Origin: Deinococcus metalli | GTDB taxonomy: Bacteria > Deinococcota > Deinococci > Deinococcales > Deinococcaceae | Assembly: GCF_014201805.1 (NCBI RefSeq) | Contig: NZ_JACHFK010000009.1 | Location: forward strand, 62,001 to 126,000 | Length of the DNA stretch: 64,000 nt | Reading direction: 5' to 3' | Shown here: in pieces, positions 8,496 to 20,214 of the stretch | How the letters are laid out: each line of letters opens with the position of its first letter | Position numbering within the stretch: the first letter of the stretch is position 1 | Notes under the pieces: model-generated | The model's database searches: none | What the model saw: only the letters and a program-made list of their open reading frames with translations | Told to the model about the DNA's origin: nothing | Translations under genes and position numbers: made by a program

Positions 8496-11414
8496 TCAAT
8501 CCTGGCGTGATGGCCGGCGGATGCGCTGCACGGCGGCGCGCACCTCGCGCTCGGCGCCCGCGTGGTCGCCCGGGGCGTAGCGGGCCGCGTGGTACGCCCG
8601 CACCACGGCGTCCAGGGCCGGGCCAAGTGCAGGCCACTGGGCGCGGGCGCGCTCGGCATACGCGCTGGGCGTCTCGCCGGGCTCACGGGGCAGGCGCAGG
8701 CGCACGGTCAGGTCGTGCAGGGCGCGGGCGGCCGGGTCGTTCGGGACGGCGAGTCGGCGGCGCCACAACGCGGCGGGCAGCAGGGCCAGGGCCAGCAGCA
8801 GCGTCAGCACCACGGCGTAGCGCGCCCCCCCCACATCGCCCAGGCCCACGCGACTCAGGAGGCTCTGCTGCTGCTCGCCGCCGTAGCCGATGATCACGTC
8901 GTCCCAGCGGTTCTGGACAGCGTCCAGGCGCAGTTGCAGGCGCTGCATGGGGCCAGGCGCGGGCGCGGCGGTCGCCTGCGGCGCGCTCAGGGCCGTCTGA
9001 ACACCGGCGTTCACGCGTGCGGGCGCGATCAGGGCGGTCGGGTCGACGCGCACCCAGCCCTGCCCGGCGAGCCACACCTCGCTCCACGCGTGGGCGTCCT
9101 GCTGCCGCACGATCAGGTAGCCGCCGTCCGGGTTGAGTTCGCCGCCCAGGTACCCACCGACGATCCGCGCGGGCAGGCCGGCGGCGCGCATCAGGAAGGT
9201 GAAGGCGCTGGCGTAGTGCTCGCAGAAGCCCTGCTTCGAGTCCCACAGGAAGGCGTCCACGCGGTCGTGCCGGGGCAGGGTGGGCGGCGTCAGGGTATAC
9301 GCGAAGCCGCCCCGCTGGAAGTAGGTCAGCGCGGCGCGGACGCGGTCTTCAGGCGCCAGCGAGCGCCACGTGGCGGCCAGGGCCACGGCGCGCGGGCTCT
9401 CGCCCTGGGGCAGCGCCGTGTCGTAGCGCAGCCGCTCGTCGTACTCGCGCAGGCCCAGGCGAGCGCCGCGGCTCTGCACCGTCACGCGCTGCCGGGTCGA
9501 GGGCGGGCGCACCATGAACGCTTGGAAGTTCGTGGTCATGAAGGTGCCGGCCGGCAGCGCGCTGGGCGCGTCCAGCACCGGCAGCCACGGACTGCTGGTG
9601 GGTTCCAGCGTCAGCGTGTATGTCCACGTGGGGCCGCCGAAGTCCACGCTGGCCGACGCGCTGCCCTGCCGGATCTGTCCCCAGCGCTGCCCGTCGTAGG
9701 ACTCGTATACCGGGCCGCGCCAGTAGCGCGCCGAGACCGGCGGCACCGGCCCCTGGAAGTCCGCGCGGAACGCCACGTCGCGGTTCTGGGCCAGCGCGCT
9801 GTACTCGCCAGCCGTGATCTCGTTCGCCAGCCCGGTGGAGGCCCCACCCTGCACCGCCAGGTGCCACAGCGGCCCGGACGGCCGGGGGAACAGCACGAAC
9901 AGCGTAATGGCCAGCGGAATCGCCAGCGCGAGCAGCGTGCCCGCCTGCGCGGCGCTGGCGGTTTCCTCCAGCGGCGGCTCCGGCGGAGCGGTCACGGTCC
10001 AGCGGGCGGCGGCGGCCAGCAGTGCCCACGCCGAGAGCACGCTGTGCAGCGCGGTCAGCGGGCCCTGCCCGAAGAAGTAGTGGGTGCTCGCCACGAACAG
10101 CGCCAGCAGGATCAGGAGGTTCGCGTCGCGGCGCGTGCGGCTCTCGGCGGTCTTGAGGGCCGCCAGCAGCGCCAGCAGGGCCGTGCCGGCGTCGCGGCCC
10201 AGCAGCGTGCCGTAGGTGCCGGCCAGCAGCGCCGCGCTCACGCCCGCGACCACGCCCAGCGCCCACGTGGGAATCGGCGCGCGGGCCCGGCGCACCCGCC
10301 AGGCGGTGTGCAGCAGCAGGCCCGCGATCAGGGCCGTGATCCACACGGGCTCGCGCAGCACGGCCGGCGCGAGCGTGAAGGCCAGCGCGATCAGCGTGGA
10401 GCGCATCGCGGACGCGCTCAGCCCGGTGGGATCGGACGTTCGGCCAACCTTCGCGGTGGGCGCGGCGGGCCGGGGCGTCACGCGGGCCAGGGCGTCCAGC
10501 GCGCGGGCGGCGTGGGCGTCGCCGGACGCGGCGGGCAGGGTGTGGCCGGGAAGGCTCAGCGCGAACGGCTGCCCGGCCGCGCGCAGCGCCGCGATCCACG
10601 CGGCCAGCCGCGACAGCCGCGCCTCGACGGTCCCGGCGCCTTCGGTGGCGTGCCACTCGAGGTGCACGGCGCGGCCCAGGGGGGCGTCCGTCTCACGGGT
10701 GAGCAGCGTGCCAGTGCGCGCCACGTGCCGCCACGACACCTGCCGCGGCGAGTCGCCGGGGTGGTACGGTCGCAGGCCGGCAAAGTCCTCGTCGCCACGC
10801 GTGCGCCGGGTGCCGTCTCCCACGCCGCCCGGAGCGTGCGGAGGCAGCGGGGGCGCGCCCACCTCCGGTGCGGGGTGGACCGTCACGTTCCAGGCCGCGT
10901 CCGGCGCGGGGCGCAGCGTGGCCTGCCAGATCGCCAGGTCGTCCAGCGCGCTCACCCGAACAGAGGTCAGCGTGAGGTCGCCGCGCACGCGGGCGGGCAC
11001 CGCCACCGCCACGGCGCACGGCTCGCCGGCGCGCACGCGGGCGTTCACGTAGCGCGTATCGCCCTGACTGGTCCGCACGACCACCGCGACCGGCACGTCG
11101 CGGCCCGGCGCGCCGAAGTGCACGGTGTATACGGCCTCGCCGCCCGCGACAGCGGCGGTGGGTGCCCCCACACGGACGGTCACGCGCCGGGCCGCCCGCG
11201 CGGCCTGTCCGGACGCGACCACCCACACGCCCGCGAGCACGAAGGTCAGGCCGTAGCCGAGGCTCAGGTCGTAGTTCACGCAGCCGATCAGGGTGAGCAG
11301 CACCAGCAGCAGGTACGACAGGCCAAACTGCGTCAGGCCCATGCGGGCGCGCATCGGCCGCGCAGCAGCGGGCGACGCGGCGTCGGATGTCATGGGCGAG
11401 GCGGGCGCGGTCAT
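8496..11414 (-). CDS. DUF58-TgpA transglutaminase fusion membrane protein
   Basis: 972 residues in one uninterrupted frame. Residues 1-335 form a DUF58 protein: two N-terminal membrane segments, then the signature DFAGLRPYHPGDSPRQVSW near residue 215. From about residue 337 (an internal Met) it continues as a TgpA-type protein with several membrane helices, then an exported transglutaminase core with Cys in KQGFCEHYAS (~730), His in DAHAWSEVW (~775) and Asp in RVDPTAL (~789), another helix and a DUF4129-like tail. These two proteins are usually separate genes beside moxR. I start at ATG 11414, 8 nt after the moxR stop. A role in envelope protein processing or cross-linking is inferred from the family. 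Confidence 0.85.
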   Translation of the reverse strand: MTAPASPMTSDAASPAAARPMRARMGLTQFGLSYLLLVLLTLIGCVNYDLSLGYGLTFVLAGVWVVASGQAARAARRVTVRVGAPTAAVAGGEAVYTVHFGAPGRDVPVAVVVRTSQGDTRYVNARVRAGEPCAVAVAVPARVRGDLTLTSVRVSALDDLAIWQATLRPAPDAAWNVTVHPAPEVGAPPLPPHAPGGVGDGTRRTRGDEDFAGLRPYHPGDSPRQVSWRHVARTGTLLTRETDAPLGRAVHLEWHATEGAGTVEARLSRLAAWIAALRAAGQPFALSLPGHTLPAASGDAHAARALDALARVTPRPAAPTAKVGRTSDPTGLSASAMRSTLIALAFTLAPAVLREPVWITALIAGLLLHTAWRVRRARAPIPTWALGVVAGVSAALLAGTYGTLLGRDAGTALLALLAALKTAESRTRRDANLLILLALFVASTHYFFGQGPLTALHSVLSAWALLAAAARWTVTAPPEPPLEETASAAQAGTLLALAIPLAITLFVLFPRPSGPLWHLAVQGGASTGLANEITAGEYSALAQNRDVAFRADFQGPVPPVSARYWRGPVYESYDGQRWGQIRQGSASASVDFGGPTWTYTLTLEPTSSPWLPVLDAPSALPAGTFMTTNFQAFMVRPPSTRQRVTVQSRGARLGLREYDERLRYDTALPQGESPRAVALAATWRSLAPEDRVRAALTYFQRGGFAYTLTPPTLPRHDRVDAFLWDSKQGFCEHYASAFTFLMRAAGLPARIVGGYLGGELNPDGGYLIVRQQDAHAWSEVWLAGQGWVRVDPTALIAPARVNAGVQTALSAPQATAAPAPGPMQRLQLRLDAVQNRWDDVIIGYGGEQQQSLLSRVGLGDVGGARYAVVLTLLLALALLPAALWRRRLAVPNDPAARALHDLTVRLRLPREPGETPSAYAERARAQWPALGPALDAVVRAYHAARYAPGDHAGAEREVRAAVQRIRRPSRQD

Positions 11415-11422
11415 GGCACCGC

Positions 11423-12373
<951 letters not shown>

Positions 12374-12383
12374 CACTGGCAGC

Positions 12384-12758
12384 CTACCGGGGAATGTCTG
12401 ACAAAACTGCGACGCTCCTGACGCCGTTCACACGCGCTGCCAGGGCCGGCCGGCGCACGGCCCACCACGCGCCGGCAATCGCGGCCAGCACGTCCGGCAG
12501 CCACACGTTCACGCCGACCTCGTGGCCCGGCACGAAGGCCAGGTGCCACTGCAGGGCCGCGCTCCACCACGCGCACAGCGCCAGCGCCACGCCCCGGCGC
12601 CCCACCACGCGCGCGAGCGCGAAGCCCAGCAGCGCGAGCAGCAGCAGGTGCGCGGCGCGGTTCGAGAAGTTGCCCGGTAGGTCCGTGTGCAGCACGTGCC
12701 AGTCGGCGCCCACCAGCAGCAGCGCCGCCAGGATCCAGCGGCCGCAGTTGCGCCTCAC
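12384..12758 (-). CDS. VanZ-like small membrane protein
   Basis: 124 residues with about four hydrophobic segments. The arrangement NRAAHLLLLALLGF, then a QWHLAFVPG stretch, then NVWLPDVLAAIAGA, resembles the VanZ-like family (conserved His, Gln and Asp before a small-residue helix). It starts at GTG 12758, overlapping the epimerase stop in GTGA (12755-12758), so its translation is likely coupled. VanZ proteins are linked to glycopeptide tolerance in some bacteria; the role here is unknown. Confidence 0.5.
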   Translation of the reverse strand: MRRNCGRWILAALLLVGADWHVLHTDLPGNFSNRAAHLLLLALLGFALARVVGRRGVALALCAWWSAALQWHLAFVPGHEVGVNVWLPDVLAAIAGAWWAVRRPALAARVNGVRSVAVLSDIPR

Positions 12759-13174
12759 TGCGCGGCTCCGGCCGGGTGCTCCACGAGTTCGATCAGGGTG
12801 CCCTGGCCCCACTTCGGGTGCAGGAAGGTCACGCGCGTCCCGGCGCGGCCCGGCGTGGGCTCCTCCCGCAGGAACCGCCCGCCACCCGAGCGCAGGCGCG
12901 CGACCTCGGCGTCCAGGTCCGTCACGCGGTACGCGGTGTGGTGCAGGCCGGGGCCGCGCTTCTCGAGGTACGTGGCGATGGGGCTGTCCGGGCGGGTGGG
13001 CATCAGCAGCTCGATCAGGGTGTCGCCCACCTGGAACGCGCGCACGCGCACGCCCTGCGACTCGACGTCCTCGTCCGGCCCCTCGGGGTGCAGGCCCAGC
13101 GCCACGTAGGGCGCGCTGCCCACGTCGAGGTCCGGAGTGGCGATGGCGACGTGGTCGAGCAGCGTGACCGGCAT
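12755..13174 (-). CDS. mce: Methylmalonyl-CoA epimerase (VOC family)
   Basis: A 139-residue vicinal-oxygen-chelate enzyme that interconverts the methylmalonyl-CoA epimers. Metal ligands fit LLDHVAIATPDL, the GPGLHHTAYRV pair and the final IELVE glutamate, with TLIELLMP and FLHPKWGQGTLIEL blocks typical of this family rather than glyoxalase I. The ATG is 6 nt after TAGTGT (13181-13186). A B12-binding mutase subunit occurs elsewhere in the window (59320-59745), consistent with an active propionate route. Confidence 0.85.
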   Translation of the reverse strand: MPVTLLDHVAIATPDLDVGSAPYVALGLHPEGPDEDVESQGVRVRAFQVGDTLIELLMPTRPDSPIATYLEKRGPGLHHTAYRVTDLDAEVARLRSGGGRFLREEPTPGRAGTRVTFLHPKWGQGTLIELVEHPAGAAQ

Positions 13175-13208
13175 GCGCGCACACTACGGCATCGCCGGCG
13201 GTTTCGCC

Positions 13209-13709
13209 TTAATTCCCGCGCAGGGACGCCATCGACCGCAGGTACCAGTGCGCGGCCGCGCGCATCACGTCCTTGTTTTCCCCGTCCTGCACGGTCACGT
13301 GTACGGTCAGGCGGGCCTTGCCCTCGGCCGCGTAGGCGGCGTGCGCGCCGGCGATCGTCGCCGGATCGATCTGCGCGCGGGCGCTCAGGTCGCCCACGGC
13401 CCGGCCGATGTAGTGCGTGTCGAGCCGCTCGATCAGCGGCACCGCGTGCCCGAGCTGCGCCGCGAAGGCCCCGGCGAAGGCCGCGCCGCTCACCGCCTCG
13501 GCCAGCAGGAACTGTGCCGCGGCGTGGATGGTGCCCAGATGGTTGCGGTACGGCGCACTGTCCGGGCACGCGCCGGTCGCCCAGCCCACACCGACGTAGG
13601 TGATCCGCACGCCCACCGTGGCGTTCATGGGAATGGCGTGCAGCGCGTGCTGAATGGCAAGAACGGCGGGCGCGGGCAGGGCGGAAGCCTGGGGCAGGGG
13701 GTCGGACAT
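13209..13709 (-). CDS. DUF4442/PaaI-like hotdog thioesterase family protein
   Basis: A 166-residue hotdog-fold protein. The NHLGTIHAAAQFLLAEAVSG segment is the central helix with its catalytic-region Asn/His/Gly pattern, followed by beta strands with an FAAQLGHAVPLIERL turn and the ATIAGAHAAYAAEGKARLTV region. Such proteins hydrolyse acyl-CoA thioesters or bind them. The start is ATG 13709, with GGAGG 8 nt upstream; the frame stays open to 13913 but that part is shadow. A TATACT -10 box and a 15-bp palindrome lie immediately upstream. Confidence 0.65.
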   Translation of the reverse strand: MSDPLPQASALPAPAVLAIQHALHAIPMNATVGVRITYVGVGWATGACPDSAPYRNHLGTIHAAAQFLLAEAVSGAAFAGAFAAQLGHAVPLIERLDTHYIGRAVGDLSARAQIDPATIAGAHAAYAAEGKARLTVHVTVQDGENKDVMRAAAHWYLRSMASLRGN

Positions 13710-13726
13710 ACGGGAACCTCCGGATT

Positions 13727-13746
13727 TTGAACTGAGTTCAAGTATA
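13727..13746 (-). promoter_or_regulatory. -10 box TATACT with abutting 15-bp palindromic operator
   Basis: On the minus strand TATACT (13741-13746) runs directly into a perfect inverted repeat of 7 bp around one base, TTGAACT-N-AGTTCAA (13727-13741). A repressor dimer here would cover the transcription start of the thioesterase-like gene. The GGAGG ribosome-binding site follows. The regulator is not identified in the window. Confidence 0.6.
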
Positions 13747-13816
13747 CGGAGGTCAGGGCAGGGTGCGCTGTGGACCCGGAGGCACCTGCCGTCTCGAAGC
13801 CCGGCGCCCCTGAGAC

Positions 13817-14380
13817 TCAGGTGTACGGATCGCTCAGATACCGCCGCAGCACGGCCAGCGGCGCGTAGGTGTCGCCCAGCAGTTCGGCCTGCACGTCCCG
13901 CGCGTGCGCCCACACGGCCTGCGCCTGCTCCGGCGTGACGGCACCTGCCCCCACCGCCGCGTCCAGATCCTCGGCGTCGATGATGTGCGTCTCGATCACG
14001 CGGCCCGCGTGCGTGTCCTCCACGCGCCAGTTCCCGATCACGTCCAGGTACGCGTCGTCGGTCCAGGGCAGGCCGCCCTCTCCAACACCCTCGCCCCAGT
14101 GGATGTCGACATACACCTGCACGGGCACGCCGTCGCCGTCCAGCATGGCACTCAGGGCGCTACCCAGCGCGCCCGGCCCGCGGCCGGTCGGGTGCACGCG
14201 GACCCAGCGGTAGCCGCTGTCCAGCACGCGCAGGGTCCGCTCCCCGAACATCACGTCCAGCGGGCGGATCACGTCGTGCGCCACGAAGTCCACGATCACG
14301 TACCCCGGCAGCGTCAGCACGGTCTGGGTGTGCCGCGCCACGCGCGCCCACGGGCGCAGATCGAAGACCTTGCGTTTCAC
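13817..14380 (-). CDS. DUF402 family protein
   Basis: A 187-residue DUF402 protein (FomD/nucleoside-phosphohydrolase-like fold). It has the barrel core with [24 protein letters not shown], the acidic [10 protein letters not shown] segment and the C-terminal helical [10 protein letters not shown] region. Some family members are nucleoside tri/diphosphatases. The start overlaps the purN stop by 4 nt (ATGA), so it is the last gene of the M20-purN-DUF402 unit. The substrate is unknown. Confidence 0.7.
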   Translation of the reverse strand: MKRKVFDLRPWARVARHTQTVLTLPGYVIVDFVAHDVIRPLDVMFGERTLRVLDSGYRWVRVHPTGRGPGALGSALSAMLDGDGVPVQVYVDIHWGEGVGEGGLPWTDDAYLDVIGNWRVEDTHAGRVIETHIIDAEDLDAAVGAGAVTPEQAQAVWAHARDVQAELLGDTYAPLAVLRRYLSDPYT

Positions 14381-14964
14381 GCGCCCGGCACCCGCCCCAG
14401 GTCCCGCACGGCGCGCAGCATCAGGTCGCCCTCGACCGCCTGCACGCGGGCCTTGAGACTCTCCAGCGTGTCGCCGGGCTGCACGGGCACGCGGGCCTGC
14501 GCCAGCACCGGCCCCTCGTCGATGCCCTGCGTGACGAGGTGCACGGTCGCGCCGGATTCCGTGTCGCCGCTGTCCAGCACGGCCTCGTGCACGCGGTCGC
14601 CGTACATGCCGCGCCCGCCGTGTCGGGGCAGCAGGCTGGGGTGGATGTTCACCACGCGGCCCGCGTAGTGCGTCAGCACGCGCGGCCCGAGTTCGCGCAT
14701 GTAGCCGCTGAGCACCAGCGTGTCCGCGCCGGCCTGCGTCAGCGTGTCCAAGAGCGCACGGTCGAGGTCGTCCGGGTCGGGGTGGGTCGCGCCGCTCAGG
14801 TGGGCCGTGGCGAGGCCCGCCTCACGGGCCCACAGCAGCGCGGGCGAGCGGCTGTTGTTGCTGACCAGCACGACCGGTTCGGCGTCCAGGCGGCCACCAC
14901 GGCACGCGGCCGTCAGGTGCCGCGCGGCGCTGCCCCCGTGCGACGCGAGAAAGCCCAGCTTCAC
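14377..14964 (-). CDS. purN: Phosphoribosylglycinamide formyltransferase
   Basis: A 195-residue enzyme that transfers the formyl group of 10-formyl-THF to GAR in purine synthesis. Motifs: an N-terminal [13 protein letters not shown] phosphate loop, [23 protein letters not shown], the catalytic [12 protein letters not shown] (Asn-His) and [15 protein letters not shown] with the catalytic Asp. It starts at GTG 14964, 10 nt after the peptidase stop. Other purine and one-carbon genes in the window (purH, folD) lie 38 kb away under a ZTP riboswitch. Confidence 0.92.
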   Translation of the reverse strand: MKLGFLASHGGSAARHLTAACRGGRLDAEPVVLVSNNSRSPALLWAREAGLATAHLSGATHPDPDDLDRALLDTLTQAGADTLVLSGYMRELGPRVLTHYAGRVVNIHPSLLPRHGGRGMYGDRVHEAVLDSGDTESGATVHLVTQGIDEGPVLAQARVPVQPGDTLESLKARVQAVEGDLMLRAVRDLGRVPGA

Positions 14965-14974
14965 GCGGCCAGCC

Positions 14975-16333
<1,359 letters not shown>

Positions 16334-16458
16334 GCCGGGATGATAATGCGCCCGCCTGCACGCCCGGCCCGCCCGCCCGGACGACGCGTGTGGTGCGGCG
16401 GGATTCCGTCGTCACACGGATTTCATCAATCCTGCTTCCCGTATACTCAGGTCCGGTT

Positions 16459-17201
<743 letters not shown>

Positions 17202-17205
<4 letters not shown>

Positions 17206-18041
17206 CGCCCCTGTGGGTGGTCGGTGATGTCCACGGCGCCTACGACTCGCTGCGCTCCCTGCTGCTCGGCGCCGGCCTGATCGACCATGACGACGCGTGG
17301 CACGGCGGCCCCAGTCACCTGGTCTTCCTCGGCGATTACCTGGACCGTGGGCCGCGCGGCATGGACGTCGTCCGGCTGGTGCGCCGCCTGGAAGGTCAAG
17401 CGCCGGCCACCGGCGGCCGGGTCACGGCGCTGATCGGCAACCACGAGGTGATGTTCCTGGCCGCGCAGTCCTTCCGCGCGCAGGACCCTGGCGACACGCT
17501 GGGTTTCCTCGACTACTGGCGCAGCAACGGCGGCCAGAACAGCGACGCCGCGCAGGTGCAGGTCACAGACCTCGACTGGCTGCGCGCCCGCCCGGCCCTC
17601 GCCCACGCCGGGGAGTGGCTGCTGATGCACGCCGACAGTCCGTTCTACCGCCGCCTGGGCCGCAGCGTGGAGGCCGTGAACCGCTCCGTGCACGCCCTGC
17701 TGCGCAGCCCCGACCCCAAGCTGTGGAGCACCTTCCTCAACCACTTCGCCGACCGCTTCGCCTTCACGGATACCGACGCGCAGGCCGTCGCCACGGGCCT
17801 GCTGGGCACGTACGGCGGCGCCCGCGTGGTGCACGGCCACACGCCGGTGTACGTCCTGAACGACGAACTCGGGCTCGACACCGACATGGACGAGCCGCTG
17901 CCCATCACCTACGCGGACGGCCTGTGCGTCGCCGTGGACAGCGGCATGGCGTACCGCGACGGCGCCGGCTTCATCGTCCGCCTGGACGACGTGGGCGTGG
18001 CGCAGACCGTCGCGCTCGGCACGGACCTCGGCGATTTCTGA
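17202..18041 (+). CDS. PPP-family metallophosphatase
   Basis: A 279-residue calcineurin-like phosphatase of the bacterial PrpA/ApaH-like branch. Metal-site motifs appear in order: GDVHGAYD (residues 8-15), [17 protein letters not shown] and the later VHGHTPVY histidine. Substrates in the family are phosphoproteins or diadenosine polyphosphates. It starts at GTG 17202 inside the hspR stop (GTGA), so the two genes are translationally coupled and a heat-shock link is plausible but unproven. Confidence 0.85.
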
Positions 18042-18060
18042 GGCGGCCGGTACAGGCCGC

Positions 18061-18120
18061 GTCTGACGAGCTGACTGTCGAGCGGCGTCAGCCCTGTGGC
18101 CGGTGCATGCACCGTCAGAC
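18061..18120. repeat. 60-bp nested inverted-repeat element between convergent genes
   Basis: Outer arms GTCTGACG (18061-18068) and CGTCAGAC (18113-18120) are perfect complements. Inside are a GCTGAC/GTCAGC hairpin (18070-18075 / 18087-18092) and a 14-bp perfect palindrome, CGGTGCATGCACCG (18101-18114). It separates two convergent genes and may act as a two-way terminator, though there is no T-run. Confidence 0.5.
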
Positions 18121-18129
18121 CACCCCGCC

Positions 18130-20040
18130 TCAGTTCATCCGGCGGTGCCGTTCGGCCTCGAAGCGCGCCACCTCGGCCGCGCCGGAGACCTCGCGCGCCA
18201 TGTCCAGGCGCAGTTCCTCGGTCTCCGTATCGGACGGATCGATGTCCAGGATCGCGGTGGCGAGCAGCACCACGCGCCGGTACTCGCGGGCTAGGCGCGC
18301 CGCGCGCAGTTCGCCGTGCAGCGAGCCCAGCAGCGCCTCGCGGATGTGAATGCGCTGCTCGTCCGCCCACTCGCTGCCCTCGAGGTTCGGCAGGAACTCG
18401 CCCTTGTACGCGGCCACCGCTGCGGGGACCTGCCCGTTCGCCACGAGTTGCAGCACGCGCTGGCTGTCGAGGATCACGGTCGCCTTGCTGCTCAGGCGGT
18501 AGTCCGGCGCCTGGTGCGCGCCCTCGACCAGGATCACGTCCGAGCCGATCGCCTCGCGGATATCCGAGATGCATTGCCGGAAGTACGATGCGGCCTTTTT
18601 CGGGTCGCGCTCGGGCCACAGGTCCGTGATCACCGTCTGCCGGGTGCTGCGCGGGTGCATGGCCAGGTACGTCAGCACGGCCACGCTGCCCCGCACCCGC
18701 AGGGTGCACGGCACGCCGTCGCGCAGCACGAGTTCCTGCCCCAGCGTCATGACCTCCAGGCGCATGCCGCTGGTGAACAGGTCGTCGCGCATGTTGCCAC
18801 TCAGGTGTGAAGCGTCCTCCAGGGCGGCTTCCAGCAGCGGCGCGAGGTTCGGGCTCAGGCGCGCGAAGGCCAGCATCTCCTCGAGTTCGCGCAGTTCCGG
18901 CGCGATCGTGGCCTGGGTCTGCGCCCTGGGCTGACCGGCCAGTTCCAGCAGGGCCTCCGAGAGCAGATCGGAGCAGCGGCCGAGGTCGTTCATCATGTAG
19001 GCGCTGTACGCGGCCAGCAGGAGCGCGCGGGTGGCGTCGGTCATGGCGCCGCGTCGCTGGGCTTCTTCCCTGGCCTCCAGAAGCATCCGGTGGGCGCTCG
19101 CCGCATCGCCCCGGCGCAGGGTCATCATGCCCAGGACGACGCGGCTGTGCAGCGACAGGTTGGGCGCGACCGTGCGCAGGCGTCCCATGGTGCGCACGGC
19201 CAGGGCATGCTCGCCGATCCGGCTCTGATGGTTGGCCAGGTGGTTGAGGGCATGCTCGGTCACCTGTGACTCGCCTATTGCCGCACTGCGGTCTGCCAGG
19301 CCCGCGAGCAGGTCCTGGTACCCGCCGTAATCGCCGGTCATCAGCATGATGTTCGCCCGGCGTGCGTCGAGATGCAGGCCCATGTAAGCGTCCTGTAAGC
19401 CCTCTGCGATAGCTTGAGCCCGTTCCAATGACTCAAACGCGGCGTCAAACTGACCACACTCAATCTGCACATCGACCAGAGTGCATATCGCCGCAAGGAG
19501 CGGCCGCTGGTTGTGCTCCTGGGCCAGCGTGGGAATCGCCGAGTCGAGCAGTTTCATGGCCGTGGCGTAGTCGCCATGCACCGAGTGACTGGCGGCCAGC
19601 GTATGCGTGATGCGCGCGGCCATGCGCCGGTCGCCCAGGGCGAGATACCCGCGCCTGGCTTCCTCCATCGCACGCACCGCGCCGTCCTCGCCCATCTGTT
19701 CCAGGGTCACGCCGTACCAGCGCAGCGCGCGGTAGCGCAGCTCGCCGCCGAGGGTGGGCAGCAGGTCGCGGAAGTGCTCGGCGGCCCGACGGTTCTGGCC
19801 GGTGGCCCGCAGGAAATTGCCGAACTCCACAGCCGCTTCCTCGTTACCCAGCGCCATCGCCAGTTCGAGGGGTTCCTCGCAGGACGCGAAATTCGCGGTT
19901 CTCAGGAGTGAGATGCCCAGGATCGCCAGCTCGTCTGCGCTCAGGCCGGGACGACCGTGAAGAGCTGTTAATACAGCTCCGTAATCGCCGCCTTCAAATG
20001 CAGATTGCACGTGTCCAGAAGGCATAAATCGCTCTTTCAC
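18130..20040 (-). CDS. TPR / winged-helix / BTAD transcriptional regulator
   Basis: 636 residues. About residues 15-380 are helical TPR-like repeats (for example RAAEHFRDLLP, YATAMKLLDSAIPTLAQEHN, QFDAAFESLERAQAIAEG). A winged helix near 415-500 follows (TYLAMHPRSTRQTVITDLWP, then KKAASYFRQCISDIREAIG), then a BTAD-like segment (GEFLPNLEGSEWADEQRIHI and so on). SARP regulators normally put the DNA-binding domain first, so here the order is reversed. It starts at GTG 20040, with an in-frame ATG at 20025 as alternative. The start is 23 nt from, and divergent to, a tiny exported-peptide gene, and the -10 boxes overlap. A peptide-sensing role is inference. Base composition at the N-terminal end is less GC-biased than its surroundings. 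Confidence 0.8.
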   Translation of the reverse strand: MKERFMPSGHVQSAFEGGDYGAVLTALHGRPGLSADELAILGISLLRTANFASCEEPLELAMALGNEEAAVEFGNFLRATGQNRRAAEHFRDLLPTLGGELRYRALRWYGVTLEQMGEDGAVRAMEEARRGYLALGDRRMAARITHTLAASHSVHGDYATAMKLLDSAIPTLAQEHNQRPLLAAICTLVDVQIECGQFDAAFESLERAQAIAEGLQDAYMGLHLDARRANIMLMTGDYGGYQDLLAGLADRSAAIGESQVTEHALNHLANHQSRIGEHALAVRTMGRLRTVAPNLSLHSRVVLGMMTLRRGDAASAHRMLLEAREEAQRRGAMTDATRALLLAAYSAYMMNDLGRCSDLLSEALLELAGQPRAQTQATIAPELRELEEMLAFARLSPNLAPLLEAALEDASHLSGNMRDDLFTSGMRLEVMTLGQELVLRDGVPCTLRVRGSVAVLTYLAMHPRSTRQTVITDLWPERDPKKAASYFRQCISDIREAIGSDVILVEGAHQAPDYRLSSKATVILDSQRVLQLVANGQVPAAVAAYKGEFLPNLEGSEWADEQRIHIREALLGSLHGELRAARLAREYRRVVLLATAILDIDPSDTETEELRLDMAREVSGAAEVARFEAERHRRMN

Positions 20041-20051
20041 AACCCCTCACC

Positions 20052-20058
20052 TAAGATA
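20052..20058. promoter_or_regulatory. Overlapping divergent -10 boxes
   Basis: On the plus strand TAAGAT (20052-20057) lies 6 nt before the peptide ATG. On the minus strand TATCTT (20058-20053) lies 12 nt before the GTG of the TPR regulator. The two boxes share almost every base, so polymerase could open only one direction at a time. Confidence 0.55.
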
Positions 20059-20063
20059 CATCC

Positions 20064-20198
20064 ATGACCAAGTCCCTGCGGGCGGCCCTCGGCCTCACCT
20101 TCGCACTCCTCGTGACCGCCGCGAGCGCTGTCCCAGTGGGCGGCTACGGCCTCGAGAAGAGCGCTTCGACCTCGACCTCGCTCAGCAAAGCCAAGTAA
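20064..20198 (+). CDS. Small exported peptide precursor, 44 residues
   Basis: Not previously flagged because of its size. The sequence starts MTKSLRAALGLTFALLVTAA and is a textbook signal peptide: basic n-region, hydrophobic core and an ASA site before VPVGG. Cleavage would release a mature peptide of about 22 residues rich in Gly, Ser, Thr and Lys (VPVGGYGLEKSAS, then STSLSKAK). The ATG lies 6 nt after TAAGAT, so the gene is leaderless, and it is first in an operon with the 65-residue and HD-GYP genes. It could be a signalling peptide read by the divergent TPR regulator, or a small envelope peptide. The ORF is well supported; the role is speculative. Confidence 0.65.
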   Translation: MTKSLRAALGLTFALLVTAASAVPVGGYGLEKSASTSTSLSKAK

Positions 20199-20214
20199 GG
20201 ACGGAGGGACGACC

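Noticed and set aside
16385..16458. HspR autoregulatory HAIR operator upstream of hspR
   Set aside because: Only a half-site-like ACTCA occurs near the -10 box; the CTTGAGT...ACTCAAG inverted repeat is not present.
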